NCBI RefSeq assembly: GCF_025399195.1 | Contig: NW_026252152.1 | Coordinates: forward strand, 1-64,000 | Source of the DNA: Umbelopsis ramanniana AG | Lineage: Eukaryota > Mucoromycota > Umbelopsidomycetes > Umbelopsidales > Umbelopsidaceae | Direction: 5' to 3' | DNA length: 64,000 nucleotides | Shown: one piece after another, positions 22,890 to 34,910 of the stretch | Position numbering within the stretch: the stretch's first letter is position 1 | Layout: each line of letters starts with the position of its first letter | Position numbers and translations under genes: made by a program | The notes under the pieces: model-generated | Told to the model about the DNA's origin: nothing | Seen by the model: only the letters and a program-made list of their open reading frames with translations | Databases searched by the model: none

Positions 22890-23054
22890 ATACAGTTTCG
22901 CATACATCTGGCGATGAAAGGAGTCTTTCTGACCCCTATATTGTTCATTTATCATAAGAAACAAACTACTCTAACATTATCAACGGCATGGTTTGCCTAT
23001 GTGTTTTTATCAATGTACAAAGGGTGCATAGCGTCTAAAGGAGGTCGATGATAA

Positions 23055-23350
23055 CTAGAAGAATCGCTTGGCATAGTCCAAAGCGAAGGGAACTGCAGAA
23101 GAAATTTAACAATTGCGTTAGCTTTCAAATTTCAAAACTTGTCGAGGAACTCGCGTTTGGCGAAATATTTACCAGCACGGATGGCAACAATGACGGAAAC
23201 GAAGTTAGAAACATTGCTGATGGTGCGCATTCGGAGGAAAGCCTTCTCCTCAGGAGTGAGTTTTTGCTATATTGCAGTTACTGGTTAGTCAAACATGATG
23301 ATTTGCGTGATAGATCTGATGGTAGCTGCCTTTACCTGTGGCATGAACAT
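23055..23350 (-). CDS. TOM5: Tom5-like small subunit of the mitochondrial outer-membrane translocase
   Basis: This 48-residue protein is encoded by three tiny exons (23350-23336, 23266-23173, 23092-23055) whose joints are GT-AG and in phase (147 nt including the stop). It begins MFMPQQKLTPEEK, has a short linker and one predicted tail segment (SNVSNFVSVIVAIRAVPFAL), and ends DYAKRFF. The start MF-x-PQ, the acidic LTPEE motif, a single C-terminal membrane segment with a conserved Pro, and the very small size match fungal Tom5. No long open frame marks it, so it is easily missed. Tom5 helps pass preproteins to the Tom40 pore. Confidence 0.78.
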
Positions 23351-23598
23351 TTCGAGGTGTATGTGTGCAGGTGAAGATTTCGGGGTAAACAAAAAAAAGC
23401 GCTAATGTGTGTGTCATTGCATCGGTGGCAGTCACTGAGCACCAAAAAAATTGGCTCGAGGTATGGAGAAAAGATGGTAGACGTGCAAATCGAAAGGTAC
23501 CACTAGACAGTAATTTTTGAAGAGAAGGACTCTTTCCTTACAGGTATAGCGGATAAAAGGTATACTTTAAGTAACGAGAACGGATTTACCAAGGCAAA

Positions 23599-25463
23599 AT
23601 GCTTTTATTAATAGCGGTTTAATTTGGATCACGTTAATTGACGCATTGATTCAGCTATTGTTTGAGATGAAATTTTCTTTCAAAGCTGGCTGCTAACGCC
23701 AGTTTTTCCTCCTTCTCTTTATGTCTTACCATATACCTATTGAATTGCCGGGACTGACCTCCATAGTGTCTAATCCTGTGAATGTTTCGTTCGTTGGATT
23801 ATCACTGGAGACTAGTGGGTTGAACTACTTCTTAGGAAATGTGTCCCACCCCAACGTATTTTTCAAAAACCTATTAATGCAATTGGGTCACACCAGCAAT
23901 GTAAAATCGCAGAAAGTAATGATCCGAATACCGTGAAGATGTCTAACATAATTTTTTCGCATTAAATGTAGAAGCAACTAACGTTACGCATAGGTGGCGA
24001 CACACAAGATTCAACCTGGTATGATGCACATCTCTCAACGGATATCATTGTGATGCGAAACTTAAGTGTCGTTCCGAACGAGTGGGTCACTGTTGGTCCT
24101 CTTGCATTTGATCAAATGAGCACCCTGTCGTCTACAATGCCTATCAATTGGATCATCGGATTGAACTTCAATGTGTCTTCTGTAGAAAACCCAGAGAATG
24201 CACTGGCAATGGCGACGGCCGCGGAAAGCTCGATTGGCGAAAATATTTATGCATTTGAAATTGGAAACGAACCAGATAATTTTGTAACTGTAAAACAACG
24301 ACCACCAGGATGGAACATGGCTGACTACGTTGAAGAGTGGGCGCCATTCGCACTCAAACTACAACAAACTGTTCCAAGTACCAGGCATCAAGGCATAGAG
24401 GCTGCTGTTTTCGGAGGAGGTGGCTGGCGTATTACTGACCTTCTCAACTATGACATTAACGGCAGCACCTTTATAGACACTTTCCAGACTAGCATCAAAG
24501 GAGTATCGAAGCACCAATACCAAACAAGCAACTGCAATCTACTTAATCCTCCTGTCCTACAAGATTTGCTCAACCACTCGAGTATTGAAAGCAAAGTTAA
24601 GAATGCTGTGAGCGGGTTGAGTTCGGACGACCTAGCCACGTACGCTTTTCGCTTAGGAGAATTCAATAGCGTAAGCTGCGAGGGACGTAACGGTCTATCC
24701 AATAGTTTTGCAAGTGCTCTTTGGGCCATTGATTACATGGTAAGAAACAGCGAATTGATTGTAAGCTTTGTAGTCTATTGCGAAGTTCTAAGTCTAATTT
24801 GTTGTTCAGATGCTTTTGGCCTATAATAATGTAACCGCATGCAACATACATAACCGTTTTCCAAGCTATTACAATATTGCTGACAGGGTCGGTGGAGTAT
24901 GGAAAGCACAGCCAGTCTGGTATTCACTGCTGTTCATCGCTCAAGCTTTTGGTGGCATTAAAGGAAACGGCGTCTCTATAACCAGCCTAGCAACAGAAGA
25001 CCCCGATATGCCAGCATACGGTCTATACAAGCAAGCCATTTTAACGTCTATCATTGTCATTAATCTGAAACGGCCTTCGTCTGGATATCAAAATCAGACT
25101 ATAACTTTAATAGTCGATACTAGCAAAAACCAATACTCTACCCAACCACTCTATTTATCATCTCTTGTTACGAAAGCTGCTGAATATCAATCCGGGATTC
25201 GTTGGGCAAATCAGACGATGGATGGATCGACTGATGGTAAAATCCAGGGAAAGCCATATGCAACTGTGCTGCAGCCTAATGTTTCTAGTTCGTCCATTAC
25301 CTATTCGTTCGTTATACCAGCATTCTCAGCACATTTACTGGAGTATAGGAAATCTGTCGTCAAAGAAGGCTTTGCTTCTGGTTCTTCTGGGTCTTACGGA
25401 AACGTCAAGACTATAACTCGGAATATATTACTATTGATGCTTTTAATTTGTCATTTGAGATGA
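23599..25463 (+). CDS. Glycoside hydrolase family 79-like, secreted, hydrophobic C-tail (GPI-type)
   Basis: This 550-residue secreted hydrolase resembles fungal GH79 beta-glucuronidases and heparanase-like enzymes. Exons are 23599-23616, 23703-23915, 23972-24739 and 24810-25463, all phase 0. Exon 1 encodes just MLLLIA; joining it to FFLLLF of exon 2 completes a signal peptide. The likely acid/base Glu is in FEIGNEPDNF and the likely nucleophile Glu is in RLGEFNSVSCEG, both matching the family pattern. Many NxS/T sequons are present. The C-terminus has a Gly/Ser-rich run (SGSSGSYG) and then a hydrophobic tail (ILLLMLLICHL), which fits a GPI-anchor signal. Substrate is unknown. It is divergent from TOM5 with 248 bp between starts. 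Confidence 0.85.
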
Positions 25464-25531
25464 AACTGTATTATATTATTATATTTACAATGAGAAATGG
25501 TTGTTGCGTCTAGAGAACAATCAAAGTCTAA

Positions 25532-27303
25532 TCAATCGTCTATTTCGACTATAGTGAAAGTCTCACTTGGTTGCTGTGTAGCGGTATCCGATCCCTTGCT
25601 TGATGTGCGATATATGGTGGAAGTTGGAAAGTCAGGATCATCAGGTGTAGAATCAACTATAAACTCATGGGTTATCTTATCCGTCGTTTGGGTATCTACA
25701 CGAAACTCTATTTCTGATGCGCGGGTTGGTATGTTTCTAAAGATGCCTTGAAGATATAGATCATATACCAGTTTCTTAGGTGGAGTGTACAAATTGCAAA
25801 GCGGGCATTTCCAGTCTGCCATTCCTTTGTTGACCAAAAGATACGATTCCAGATCAAAACACTACATTATATACAGTAAAAGCGTTGAGATTCAGGGGTT
25901 CTCTCTCGACATAATCTAAGTTGCAGGCATATTTTTATAACTTACATCGAAATGCTTGCAATCAATCCCTCTTACTGGCGTTTGTATCGTTCTTAAAGTG
26001 ATTGGACATTGCGAACTTATCCTTAAGGAATCTTGAGAGATAAATAGTAGGTCTGCTTGCTCTGGTACTTGACTAATAGGCGTTAAAGAGCCCGGCAATC
26101 CACTCGTTCGAGAAGGTGCGTCAATTGGTGATGTACTCGCTAGCATCTTTTTCAAGAGATTTCGCCAGACGTTTTCCGGAAGGCTGTTCTGCTTCACCAA
26201 ATCAACAACAGATTCTTCAGTTTCAACCGAATATGTTTCAATTAATAGATTGATATCCTGTAATTGTCCATTGCGGTTAAACACCATAATCAGGGTGGAA
26301 GATGTTATTAATCTCTAATACAATACGTACCTCTGTCTCTTTGCTGTCTCTTTGCACCAAAAGTATGTTTTTCCCTTTTACTATCAATGGGGTGATATCC
26401 ATACAACCATCTTTGCTAATGGTGAAGTTTACTGTCGATTGCTTTGATTTCGTCAAGTGACGCCTCTGCAATGATGATAAAATGTCTGAGTAGGAGCGAA
26501 GGTGGTTATCTCATTATGCCTTTCTCCTTACCATTCCTATACTCAGAGTAACGCCGTTCAACATGATGGATAAGTTTTGGGGCCAGTATGTACGCGAAGA
26601 ATGCGAGTTGGCCTTCCAAATTTTGAGAACAAGCAGCAATGCAGATGGTCGAAGGTCTCCATTTTCCACTTTTAAATTGGTATGTAATCGGCTAAATGCA
26701 TTGGCGCCGATAAAAAACGGGTAGCTTGTCTTCATCTTTCTCGCAATCAGTTTGACTGGTCCTAGTGTATGCTCAGCATGCAGCATATAATCCCACTTGT
26801 TTGTCAGCACGGGGGCTACCTCTAACAATGGATTCTGAAACTTCGATTGTCGCACTTCTTCAGACCAATTGGCTATGAGTACTGTAAAATCTATCAGACA
26901 TCAAGAATATACCGTCATTAATTTCTTGGAGGCGTTTACTTACATTGATGCTCGGGTGCCAGCTTGTTGCTATCATGAACTTGATCGAACACCTTGAGGG
27001 CAAGATCAATATGAGCAGGTCCTGAGTTTTCCTTTACGAGCTGACATATTCTGAATGATTAAAAATATACAACGGGGAGGAAACTGAATTGTATCATCAT
27101 ACCTTCAAACAAAGGAGCATACTCTCCTCATAGCCTGGCTGATAGTAAGGGTGTTCCTTGACAAGGTCTAAAAGATTGCCGCATGCATCTTCAAAAGAAT
27201 TTATTTCTTGAAGGTTCAGCGATATTCGAGCAAATGCACATATCTGCTCAATAGCTCGAAGAGAATGATTCAATTGATTCACGTCCCGTACTCCTGGTTG
27301 CAT
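25532..27303 (-). CDS. PIAS/Siz-type SUMO E3 ligase (PINIT and SP-RING)
   Basis: It transfers SUMO from Ubc9 to nuclear substrates. In order there is an N-terminal helical segment (SLRAIEQICAFARISLNL), a PINIT-like domain (NPLLEVAPVLTNKWDY to LSIMLNGVTLS), then the SP-RING, CPITLRTIQTPVRGIDCKHF joined to DCFDLESYLL and WKCPLC, with the expected Cys/His pattern. The SP-RING crosses an intron near 25870-25945. A C-terminal acidic tail (TFTIVEIDD) could be a SUMO-interacting motif. Two in-frame ATGs exist, at 27390 and 27303. I prefer 27303 because 27390 lies only 25 bp from the upstream gene's stop, but either is possible. Confidence 0.85.
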
Positions 27304-27414
27304 TGCATGTTTAAATTGAAAGGAAACGGTAATTTGTACAAAAAGTCGCTGACCGCCACTTGCCAGCAATTTTATTTCCCCAAATTTCATACGGTAAAAA
27401 TTATTGACAAAGGA

Positions 27415-29984
27415 TTAAATGGCAGCAGTCTCCTTTGCCAACCACTTGTAGCCAGGGCTATCCTTGGAAAGCAAAGCACCAACCTTCTCGAGGCACTCAA
27501 CATGATACTCGTTGACCCATTGCTTTTCTTCAGGGGAGAGTAGGTTTTGGTCGATGAGCTTGTTACCAATGGGAACCAAAGTGACATGCTCAAAGCCTAA
27601 GTAGCCGCGGTTACCAAAGTTATGTGGCGTGTCCGCTTTACGGACAAGCAGGACGTTCTCAATACGAATTCCAAACTTTCCGTCTTCGTAATATCCAGGT
27701 TCTGCGAAGGTAAATGTGTTTAAGACAGCATTTAGTACGACGGTTGACTCTATTCCACTCCTTCGCATCATTAATTTCAGCTTACCGTTGGTGACCGTCA
27801 TGCCTTCTGCAAAGGGGCTGTCATTATAGCTGGTACGAGTTCCAATACCGTGGGGACCTTCGTGCACATTCAAAAAGGCACCGACACCGTGGCCGGTTCC
27901 ATGACGGAAGTCTAAACCATCTCTCCACAATGCGTGTCTGGCAAAAGGATCGAGGAGGTAGCCTGCGAATGACATATGTGAGTCAACCGACAACGTACAT
28001 TTATGCTATGCTTACTCTCAATAATAAGTATATTACCTGTTGTGCCAAGTGGGAAGACACAACGGTCAATAGCAATATGACCTTGAAGGACTCTGGTGAA
28101 GCATCTCTTCTCATAATCGTTGGGTTGACCAAAGTGATAGGTTCTTGTAACATCTGTAGTACCGTCTCTGTATTGACCTCCAGAATCGCAAAGGTAAATG
28201 AGCTTAGGATCAATTATCTTGCACGATTCAGGCTCAGGCTTGTAGTGAATGATAGCGCCGTTTGGTCCAGTGGAGGAAATGGTATCAAAAGAAAGTCCAA
28301 CAAAGTCCTTTTGTTGGCGGCGAAGATTCTCGAGGTAATCTGCAGCCTCGACTTCAGATAACTGCTTGCCTTGTCCAAGCTGATCCTCAAGCCATGCAAA
28401 ATAGTGGCAGAGAGCAGCTGCATCACGAAGATGGCATTGTCGCATACCTTCCAATTCGGTGGAATTTTTGATAGCCTTAGCATCATTAACCAAAGATCTG
28501 TCCATCAAGGTATTTTGCTAGCAAGTATAAACAGCGTCAATATACGAGACTGCATTGACAGCATCCATGGATAGCCATTGAATCTTACCTTTTGGATAGC
28601 AACCTCTACAGCCAAACTTGTCTTTGAGTTGATGAGAAGCTTTTTGTTCTCGCTGTTCAATGTTGCAGCCATGTTCTTAAGATCAAGGAAGAAATCGTTA
28701 TATGGCTTGATGGAGACCTGGTCACCCAAATGTTTTAAGACGTCATTGCCAAGCTTAGCATGATCGACGTACAGAGTAGTTTGATCAAGAGTGACAATAG
28801 CGTATGAGAAGAACACAGGATTGCATTCAACGTCGGAACCTCTAAGATTGAAAAGCCATGCAACTTCGTCCAAGGCTGAGATGACAGTACCATAAATCTT
28901 CTTCGCTTCGAGATCCTTGCGAAGTGATGCTAGCTTATCAGTATGGCTAACACCTACCAAAAAGAAAACAAGGACGCATCATTATTTGTAGGGTTCGACA
29001 AATTGATTGGAATTTACCCTGTCCTCCCAAATACATACCTGCATATTCAATAGGCTGAACAATGACGGGGTCCGTGGGGGGAGCAGGTCTCTCTGCACCC
29101 CAAGCAAGATCGACAATGTTCTTTTCAAGCGGAACAAGGACAGAGCCCACAGATTGCAGTTCATATTCCAAGGAAGAAGCGTCGCCTAGTAGGATGAATG
29201 CAGAGAAGGGTTGGGTTTGTTTAAGGAATTATTACTTGATTTGGACAAAGGCGGACATCATTTTGCAGTATTGAGCTTACTGGCGGTAATCAATGTGGGG
29301 TCGACTCCAATTCGTGATTTAGCCGGTAGATTTTTTACGAGATATTCTTGCCACGTAGGCACCTTAGGTAAACCTTGCTTCATAAGCGTCCAGTTTTCAT
29401 CCAATTGTTGCGATGCTTGCAAGAAATAGCGACCATCGGTGAACAAAGCTGCCTCCTTTTCAGAAACTACAGCACAACCTATTTGAAGTGAATGGATTAT
29501 AAGAAAAGACTCAATGCAAGCAAGTGGGTAACAAAAAGGTCAATGGAAGAGAAAAAAAGGGAAGAAGATTCTACTTCGCAGCGAGGGAGAATGCAGTAGG
29601 TTCACGCCCACTAGTGCTACTCTGAAATGCTCCGTACCTGCGGATCCAGTGAATCCAGAGATCCAGTGACGACGCTTGTCGCAATCTGCAATGTACTCGC
29701 TCTAATGTAGATAGGCGTTATGACACATTAGTCGATTCTGTTAGATTTGCAGGACGTGATCTCGATGGTGAGATTTACCTGATGAGCATCCTCAGAGGGG
29801 ACGAAGCTGTTGCACGAGAAATAAGGTGAGTGGCAAAGAATGAAGGGTACATTCACGTTGGTAGAGGTACTACTTACAATGCTTGAACGTTATTGGCTTT
29901 AAGGAAGTGTCTTGCCTTCTGAAGACGATCGCTGGTGCGGACAACCATATTCAAGATTCGCACGGTCTGTGAAGGAGAACGCAT
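27415..29984 (-). CDS. Xaa-Pro aminopeptidase (aminopeptidase P, cytosolic type)
   Basis: This is a dinuclear-metal peptidase that removes N-terminal residues preceding proline. It is a three-domain XPNPEP1-type enzyme. The creatinase-like N-terminal domains run from [11 protein letters not shown], and the pita-bread catalytic domain is C-terminal. Metal ligands lie in [20 protein letters not shown] (two Asp), [18 protein letters not shown] (His), RIENVLLV (Glu) and GFEHVTLVP (Glu). The protein ends WLAKETAAI. Many short introns separate the exons. No targeting peptide is apparent. Its stop codon is close to the start of the SUMO ligase gene downstream in the same orientation. Confidence 0.92.
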
Positions 29985-30301
29985 AAGAAGGCTGCCAGGG
30001 CCACAAAAGTGTTATTTTGTAAAAGTAGCCAATCAGAGGACATGGCCATTGGTTTTTCAATGGCCGATCACACCTGGAGAACGTTTTTCTTTCCTTTCAC
30101 CAACATTTGGCTCTATTATCAAAAAGAAGCCTGTCACTTTTTTTTGTGCTATTTGACTTTACCCGTGCTGACCTATCGCATTCTACGAGGCTCTGTCGAC
30201 TTTGAAGACATCTATTTACTGGAGTACCACCGTGTCCACCAGTAGATTGAATATCCTCCTATTGTGTCCCTGCTATTCTATCCAACCCTTTCTTATATCC
30301 A
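29985..30301. other. Divergent promoter region, aminopeptidase P / Sds3-like
   Basis: These 317 bases separate two divergent genes. No specific motif is recognised. Confidence 0.5.
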
Positions 30302-32480
30302 ATGCTTGCGAAATCGGAAGCCAAGCCCTCTTCACGCACTTCTTCTCGTGCACAAAAGCAACAAAACTCTCCTTCCAAGTCTTCGAAACGTCCAAGGATA
30401 GACGATAAGGCGACGGAAGCCAAGATTGCTAAACTTCGGGTAGCTCAGTCATCTGTAGCCGGATCTCAGAAAGACGACCCCGCATCACCAGACAATAACA
30501 TCACGTCTTCATCCACATCATCCCCTGAGCCCAACACTCAACACACCACTCGCACGACTACGCGCTCCAATTCTTTAGACTCTAGTAACAACGATACTCC
30601 TTCACAAACGCAGGAGGACCTCCCTCCACCAAGACGTACCAGCGCCAGGCGAAGGGTCACCGTCCAACCTACTGCTACCAATACTACTCCGGCTACCAAT
30701 GCTCGAGAGTCTGCTGACTCTGACAATGAATCCGAAAACCATGCTGGTTCAGACGAAGATGATGCGCATGAAGAAGAAGTGAATTCAGACAAGGAAACGA
30801 ACAAAAAATCCAAATCTAACAAACGAACTTACACATCTGAAGCAATGAAACAAAGGCAAGTTTGATGCCTTTCCTTCACTTTGCCACTTTTTTTTTCATG
30901 TTTTCTTCTCATAATTATTTCGACCATCGCTTCACACACCTAACCTCCCCGTTCTCGCCCCTTTACAGGTTTGAAAATCTGGATCAACAACAAATCCAAA
31001 TTCGCGAAGGTTCCCACCCACAGTATATACAATTGCTTGAAGATATAGAATCCAAACGGTCTGAAAAATATGGAAATGCTGAATTACGGCGAAAATTGGC
31101 TCAAGGCGCCATTACGGCTTGCTACGAAGCAGACAAGAAACAGGCAAACGATCAATACTATGCAAGTGGTTTTTTCTTATTGTTTGAGAAACCGAGTGTC
31201 GGTTCCTGATTGATAACGTTAAAAAAAATTAACCTTTTTTTTTTTTCAATAGTTCGGAAGAGTATCGATCCGCAGAGAGATGCTCGATCAAGTTCAACAA
31301 AAAATATCAGCACTGCATACAGAATACATCACACTCAAGTTTGGCCAAGGTAACAAACATTCTTTTATAAACTCGGTTAGCATTGACATCGGATTCTGAC
31401 AAAATGCCCCATTGATGACGTTTAGAATACTCTCTGGCAAAGGCCAAGCTGATTGCGAACTGGGTACCACCGGAGCGACCAACTATGATTAATATCCTTT
31501 TTACTGCGGGTTTGCATTGCTTTGGGGGGGAAGAAATTTTTTTTTTCTCTGGCTTTTCCTCTGTTAACAAATTGAGAACGAGCCAGAATTTTTTTTTTGA
31601 ATAAGGCGTATGTTTGAGCTTGTGTCTGTGACACAGTGGTACTGAAAAAAATGCGAATGTCCTTGACCCATTTCCTTTTTTGGCGTGTTTACGCTCTTTG
31701 ACTCCAGGTTTACAAGATGATGAGATAGCCCAAGACATGCACTTCGCACGCAACATCATCGACTACGAGCAAGAAGAAGAGGACGACGACGAAGAAGAAG
31801 AATCTGAGATCGACCATGAATACGAAGATGAAGTCTTATTTCCAGATCCGAAGGAGAATGAAGTGTCGGAAAATGAACAACCATTGATAGAAAGCAACGA
31901 TCAACATCATCATTATCGACCTTCGGCACTGTATGCGGTGGGAAGACCACCAGACTCTCGGTACGAACCGCAAATCCCTGACCATAAGAAACCAACCTTT
32001 CGTTATATTCCCCGACCACTTGCGCCTCTTCCTCCGCCCAGCATGGCACATCACGAGCACGATCCTGTTCCCGCGTCGAATGGTATGTCACCACCGCACC
32101 CTCATATGGCTGCTCCGCGGCCACCTCCAATACCGTCCTCCCCACCCGACAGAATGAATGGTAAAAGCATCGTTCAACGTAAACCTCCCGTCAATATTGC
32201 TCCAGCATGGGCTCGTCCGCCACCGCCTCCTCAGCCATCTGGTCGTATTGACTTTGACTTGTCGGGCCCAGATTCCCCTCCACTAGAGACCCTAGCTTCT
32301 CTTGCGGATGAACAATACCGACAATATTATTCCAAGCGTTCCTTCATAGTACAAGAAAGAATCAAAGATTACACTGGATCCAAGAAAAAGAAGAAGAAGA
32401 GCCATCGACATGGCAAGAAGGCCAAACGTGTGCACGCTGACGGCAAACCTTCATCCAGCAAGGATGTTCTAGTCAGCTAG
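30302..32480 (+). CDS. Sds3-like subunit of the Rpd3L/Sin3 histone deacetylase complex
   Basis: Sds3-family proteins (Sds3, Dep1, BRMS1) scaffold Sin3-HDAC. Exons are 30302-30855, 30969-31161, 31253-31349 and 31708-32480. The Sds3 coiled coil runs from FENLDQQQIQIREGSHPQY through AELRRKLAQGAITACYEAD to YYFGRVSIRREMLDQVQQ. The N-terminal 180 residues are Ser/Thr-rich and disordered. After the core come a long acidic block (residues about 295-320), a Pro-rich region and a Lys-rich tail with KKKKKK. Introns 1 and 2 both use GC-AG with donor GCAAGT: only these joints keep the conserved domain in frame. Intron 3 is unusually long for this window (358 nt) and T-rich. Confidence 0.84.
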
Positions 32481-33236
32481 ATTGTTTCCATATGGTTTTT
32501 TCTTCTTCTTTTTGCTCTGACATGTTCCAGAGCCCCACCCTGTCTTTTATCCCACTCCATCCCAAGTTTTTCCTCTCTTTCACTCAAATCCCCAGTCCCT
32601 TTTGTTTTCTTTACACTTCTGCCCCTTTCTTTAAATATCACTCGTTGCTTCTCTCAAACCATTCCTTTCATGCAAAGTTCCCATCCCTTACCCAATTTTT
32701 CTTCTTCTTTTCCTACGCGTTCTTTTTCTTCCTCGAAGGATATTTTGTACTCTATACCCTGTCTCTCTAGAAGGAATAAAGCTTGAAATGACAGCTTGCA
32801 AAATATCATTGTACATGCGGCTGTTTTCGGTATTACTTTCGATGTTCAAGACCACATGACCCTCAAATTTTGGTTTTTTTAAGAAATGCTAAAATAATCA
32901 CCCACCGCCACAACAGATGTGGTCCAGCCCAAATATCACGCAACAATAGGAAAAGAAGTACATAGAAAGAGTTTACATACATTAAGAGAAAACCGAATTT
33001 GTAGAAGTGCTGTAGTAGACAAATATGCACACCAATGGGCTATAATGCGCATAGCTGTGAATGTGGGGTGAGTGTGGGGAGGTGCTTCTTCCAGTCCGGT
33101 GGAAGATAAACAAGATACAGAGGGAGAACTACAAGGGTGAGAGTAGAAAAAAGGTAGGATAAGGAAGCACAAAATAAGAGAGAGAGAGAGAGACTAAAAA
33201 ATTCTAGGCTATTGCCAATCGATGCCATGTCTATAA
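32481..33236. other. Convergent 3' region with pyrimidine-rich and (GA)n tracts
   Basis: This lies between the stops of the Sds3-like (+) and PP6-type (-) genes. The left part is strongly C/T-rich on the plus strand and looks like 3' UTR. A (AG)n microsatellite sits at about 33178-33193. The open stretch at 32492-32770 is low complexity and rejected. Confidence 0.5.
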
Positions 33237-34910
33237 CTACAAAAAATATTGACCGCCGGGTCCCACTCCGTTCACACCGAATTGCCTTTGGTTATTCGAC
33301 AATCTTTCCTGATCAGCTACTGCATTGAAGATCTTGAAGCTTCTTTCTGATATTTCGTCACCATCTCGAATTTCCATGATAGAAGCAACGTTACCGCAAC
33401 GATAGCAATAGTTAGGAGCTGACCACACCGTCACCAAATTTTCGTCCGGGAACATATACTTGTAGCCTTCTTGTACGAGCTGATGGGCACGGGCGATCAA
33501 CGAGAGTCCATTGACATGATTAAACTACATAATGTGTTAGGAAAAACCCTGTACTGGCAATTGTTCACTCTCAGTGTAGGGCCATTCAAGGCTCACTTAC
33601 TTCGCTTGTCACTTTGCCTCCGAATAGCCATCCAGCACCTCGAGGGCTGACAGCCCAGGTCTCAATTTCTTCAGGATCGGACCACATCAGATCACAAAAA
33701 GCTCCTTCATGAGGAATTTCTTGTAACCTGTGAATGGTTCGAATCTGATCCAGCGTTCGAACATCAGGAGACAACCCACCGTGTACGCAAAGGACAGTTC
33801 CATCAACAATCTAAGGAAAATGGAGAGTTCGCGGGTGAGTTGGGTCCATGAGGCTGATACAGTGCTCATGAATGTACTAACCGCTGCCAAGGTCAGGTAG
33901 TCAAAAACAGAACAACAATACTTCCACACATTGGCACTGCCGTATTTTGATTGACATTCATCTACCGGGGGTAAGTGAGTGTCAATAAAGAAAGTACGAG
34001 GTTAAACCTTTGAAGAAATACAGAAAGTAACCATGCCATACCATAGAAGCCATATACTTGAGTGATTTGTCTGCTTTCATGGTTACCTCTGAGAAGTGTG
34101 ATTCGGTGAGGATATCTATTGAGGTTGGAAAGAGAAGACAAATGAATTATTAAGGAGGCTTGACGTGACCCGCAGTGTATGACAAACATACCGGGCTTTT
34201 AATGCCATGAGCAGTGTGAATGTTTCCAAACTGTGATGGCCACGGTCAACGAAATCTCCCTATATGAATGGGTAAGCACAGGCAGATGACGATGCCTACG
34301 AATTGGAAATACTTTCGTACCATGAATATGTAGTTCGTATCAGGAACATCACCGCCGACTCTGAACAATTCCAACAAATCATAAAATTGACCTGAACGGC
34401 AAAAACACATCAGATAACTCATACGTACAGTCGATACCACATTATCAATGCGAGCCTTACCATGTATATCTCCGCATACGGTCACAGGTGAGTGCACAGG
34501 CTGTATGTTGGATTCCTCCATGAGTAGTTCTTTAACCTAATCATAAGAGATGCGTGCATAGGTTAGAGAGAATGCTTTCGGTTACTGCATCGCTTCCACT
34601 TGAGATGCGCATAATCACAGAGTGCGAAGTCGAAAAAGCCGTCAGGCGAATATGCTTAATCTTGGGGGGCTTTTGGAATGTTGAAACCGGTCAGGATGAA
34701 CCATCGTATCTAATCAGAAACTCGAGTCGGTTCGGTCTGTTGAGGTGAAAGTACAGGTCGAAGTTCGCTGTGATACTCAAGTGGCAAGCTAGAAAGGTTA
34801 CAGTGAAACGTTGGAGTTATACTTACCATCTCACATAACTGTTTGATGTCCTGTTCTGCAAGATACTCGCCATTTCGGACAGTCTCAAGCCATTCTTCAG
34901 GATTTCCCAT
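33237..34910 (-). CDS. SIT4: PP6/Sit4-type serine/threonine phosphatase catalytic subunit
   Basis: This PP2A-family phosphatase acts in cell-cycle (G1/S), TOR and trafficking control. Metal and active-site motifs are present: [45 protein letters not shown], and [29 protein letters not shown] and [14 protein letters not shown] favour the PP6/Sit4/Ppe1 branch over PP4 or Ppg1. The C-terminus GGQYFL keeps the methylatable YFL end. The ATG at 34910 starts MGNPEEW. The first intron is long (about 290 nt). One oddity is that the usual Tyr-Tyr after GDFVDRG reads His-His. Confidence 0.9.

Noticed and set aside
31307-31759. 150-codon minus-strand frame
   Set aside because: It runs antisense through the T-rich third intron of the Sds3-like gene and has no family similarity.
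31756-32145. 129-codon minus-strand frame
   Set aside because: Antisense to the last exon of the Sds3-like gene; composition is explained by the plus-strand acidic and Pro-rich coding sequence.
33736-33745. GGTTCGAATC, resembling a tRNA B-box
   Set aside because: It lies inside the coding sequence of the PP6-type phosphatase, and no A-box or acceptor stem is present around it.
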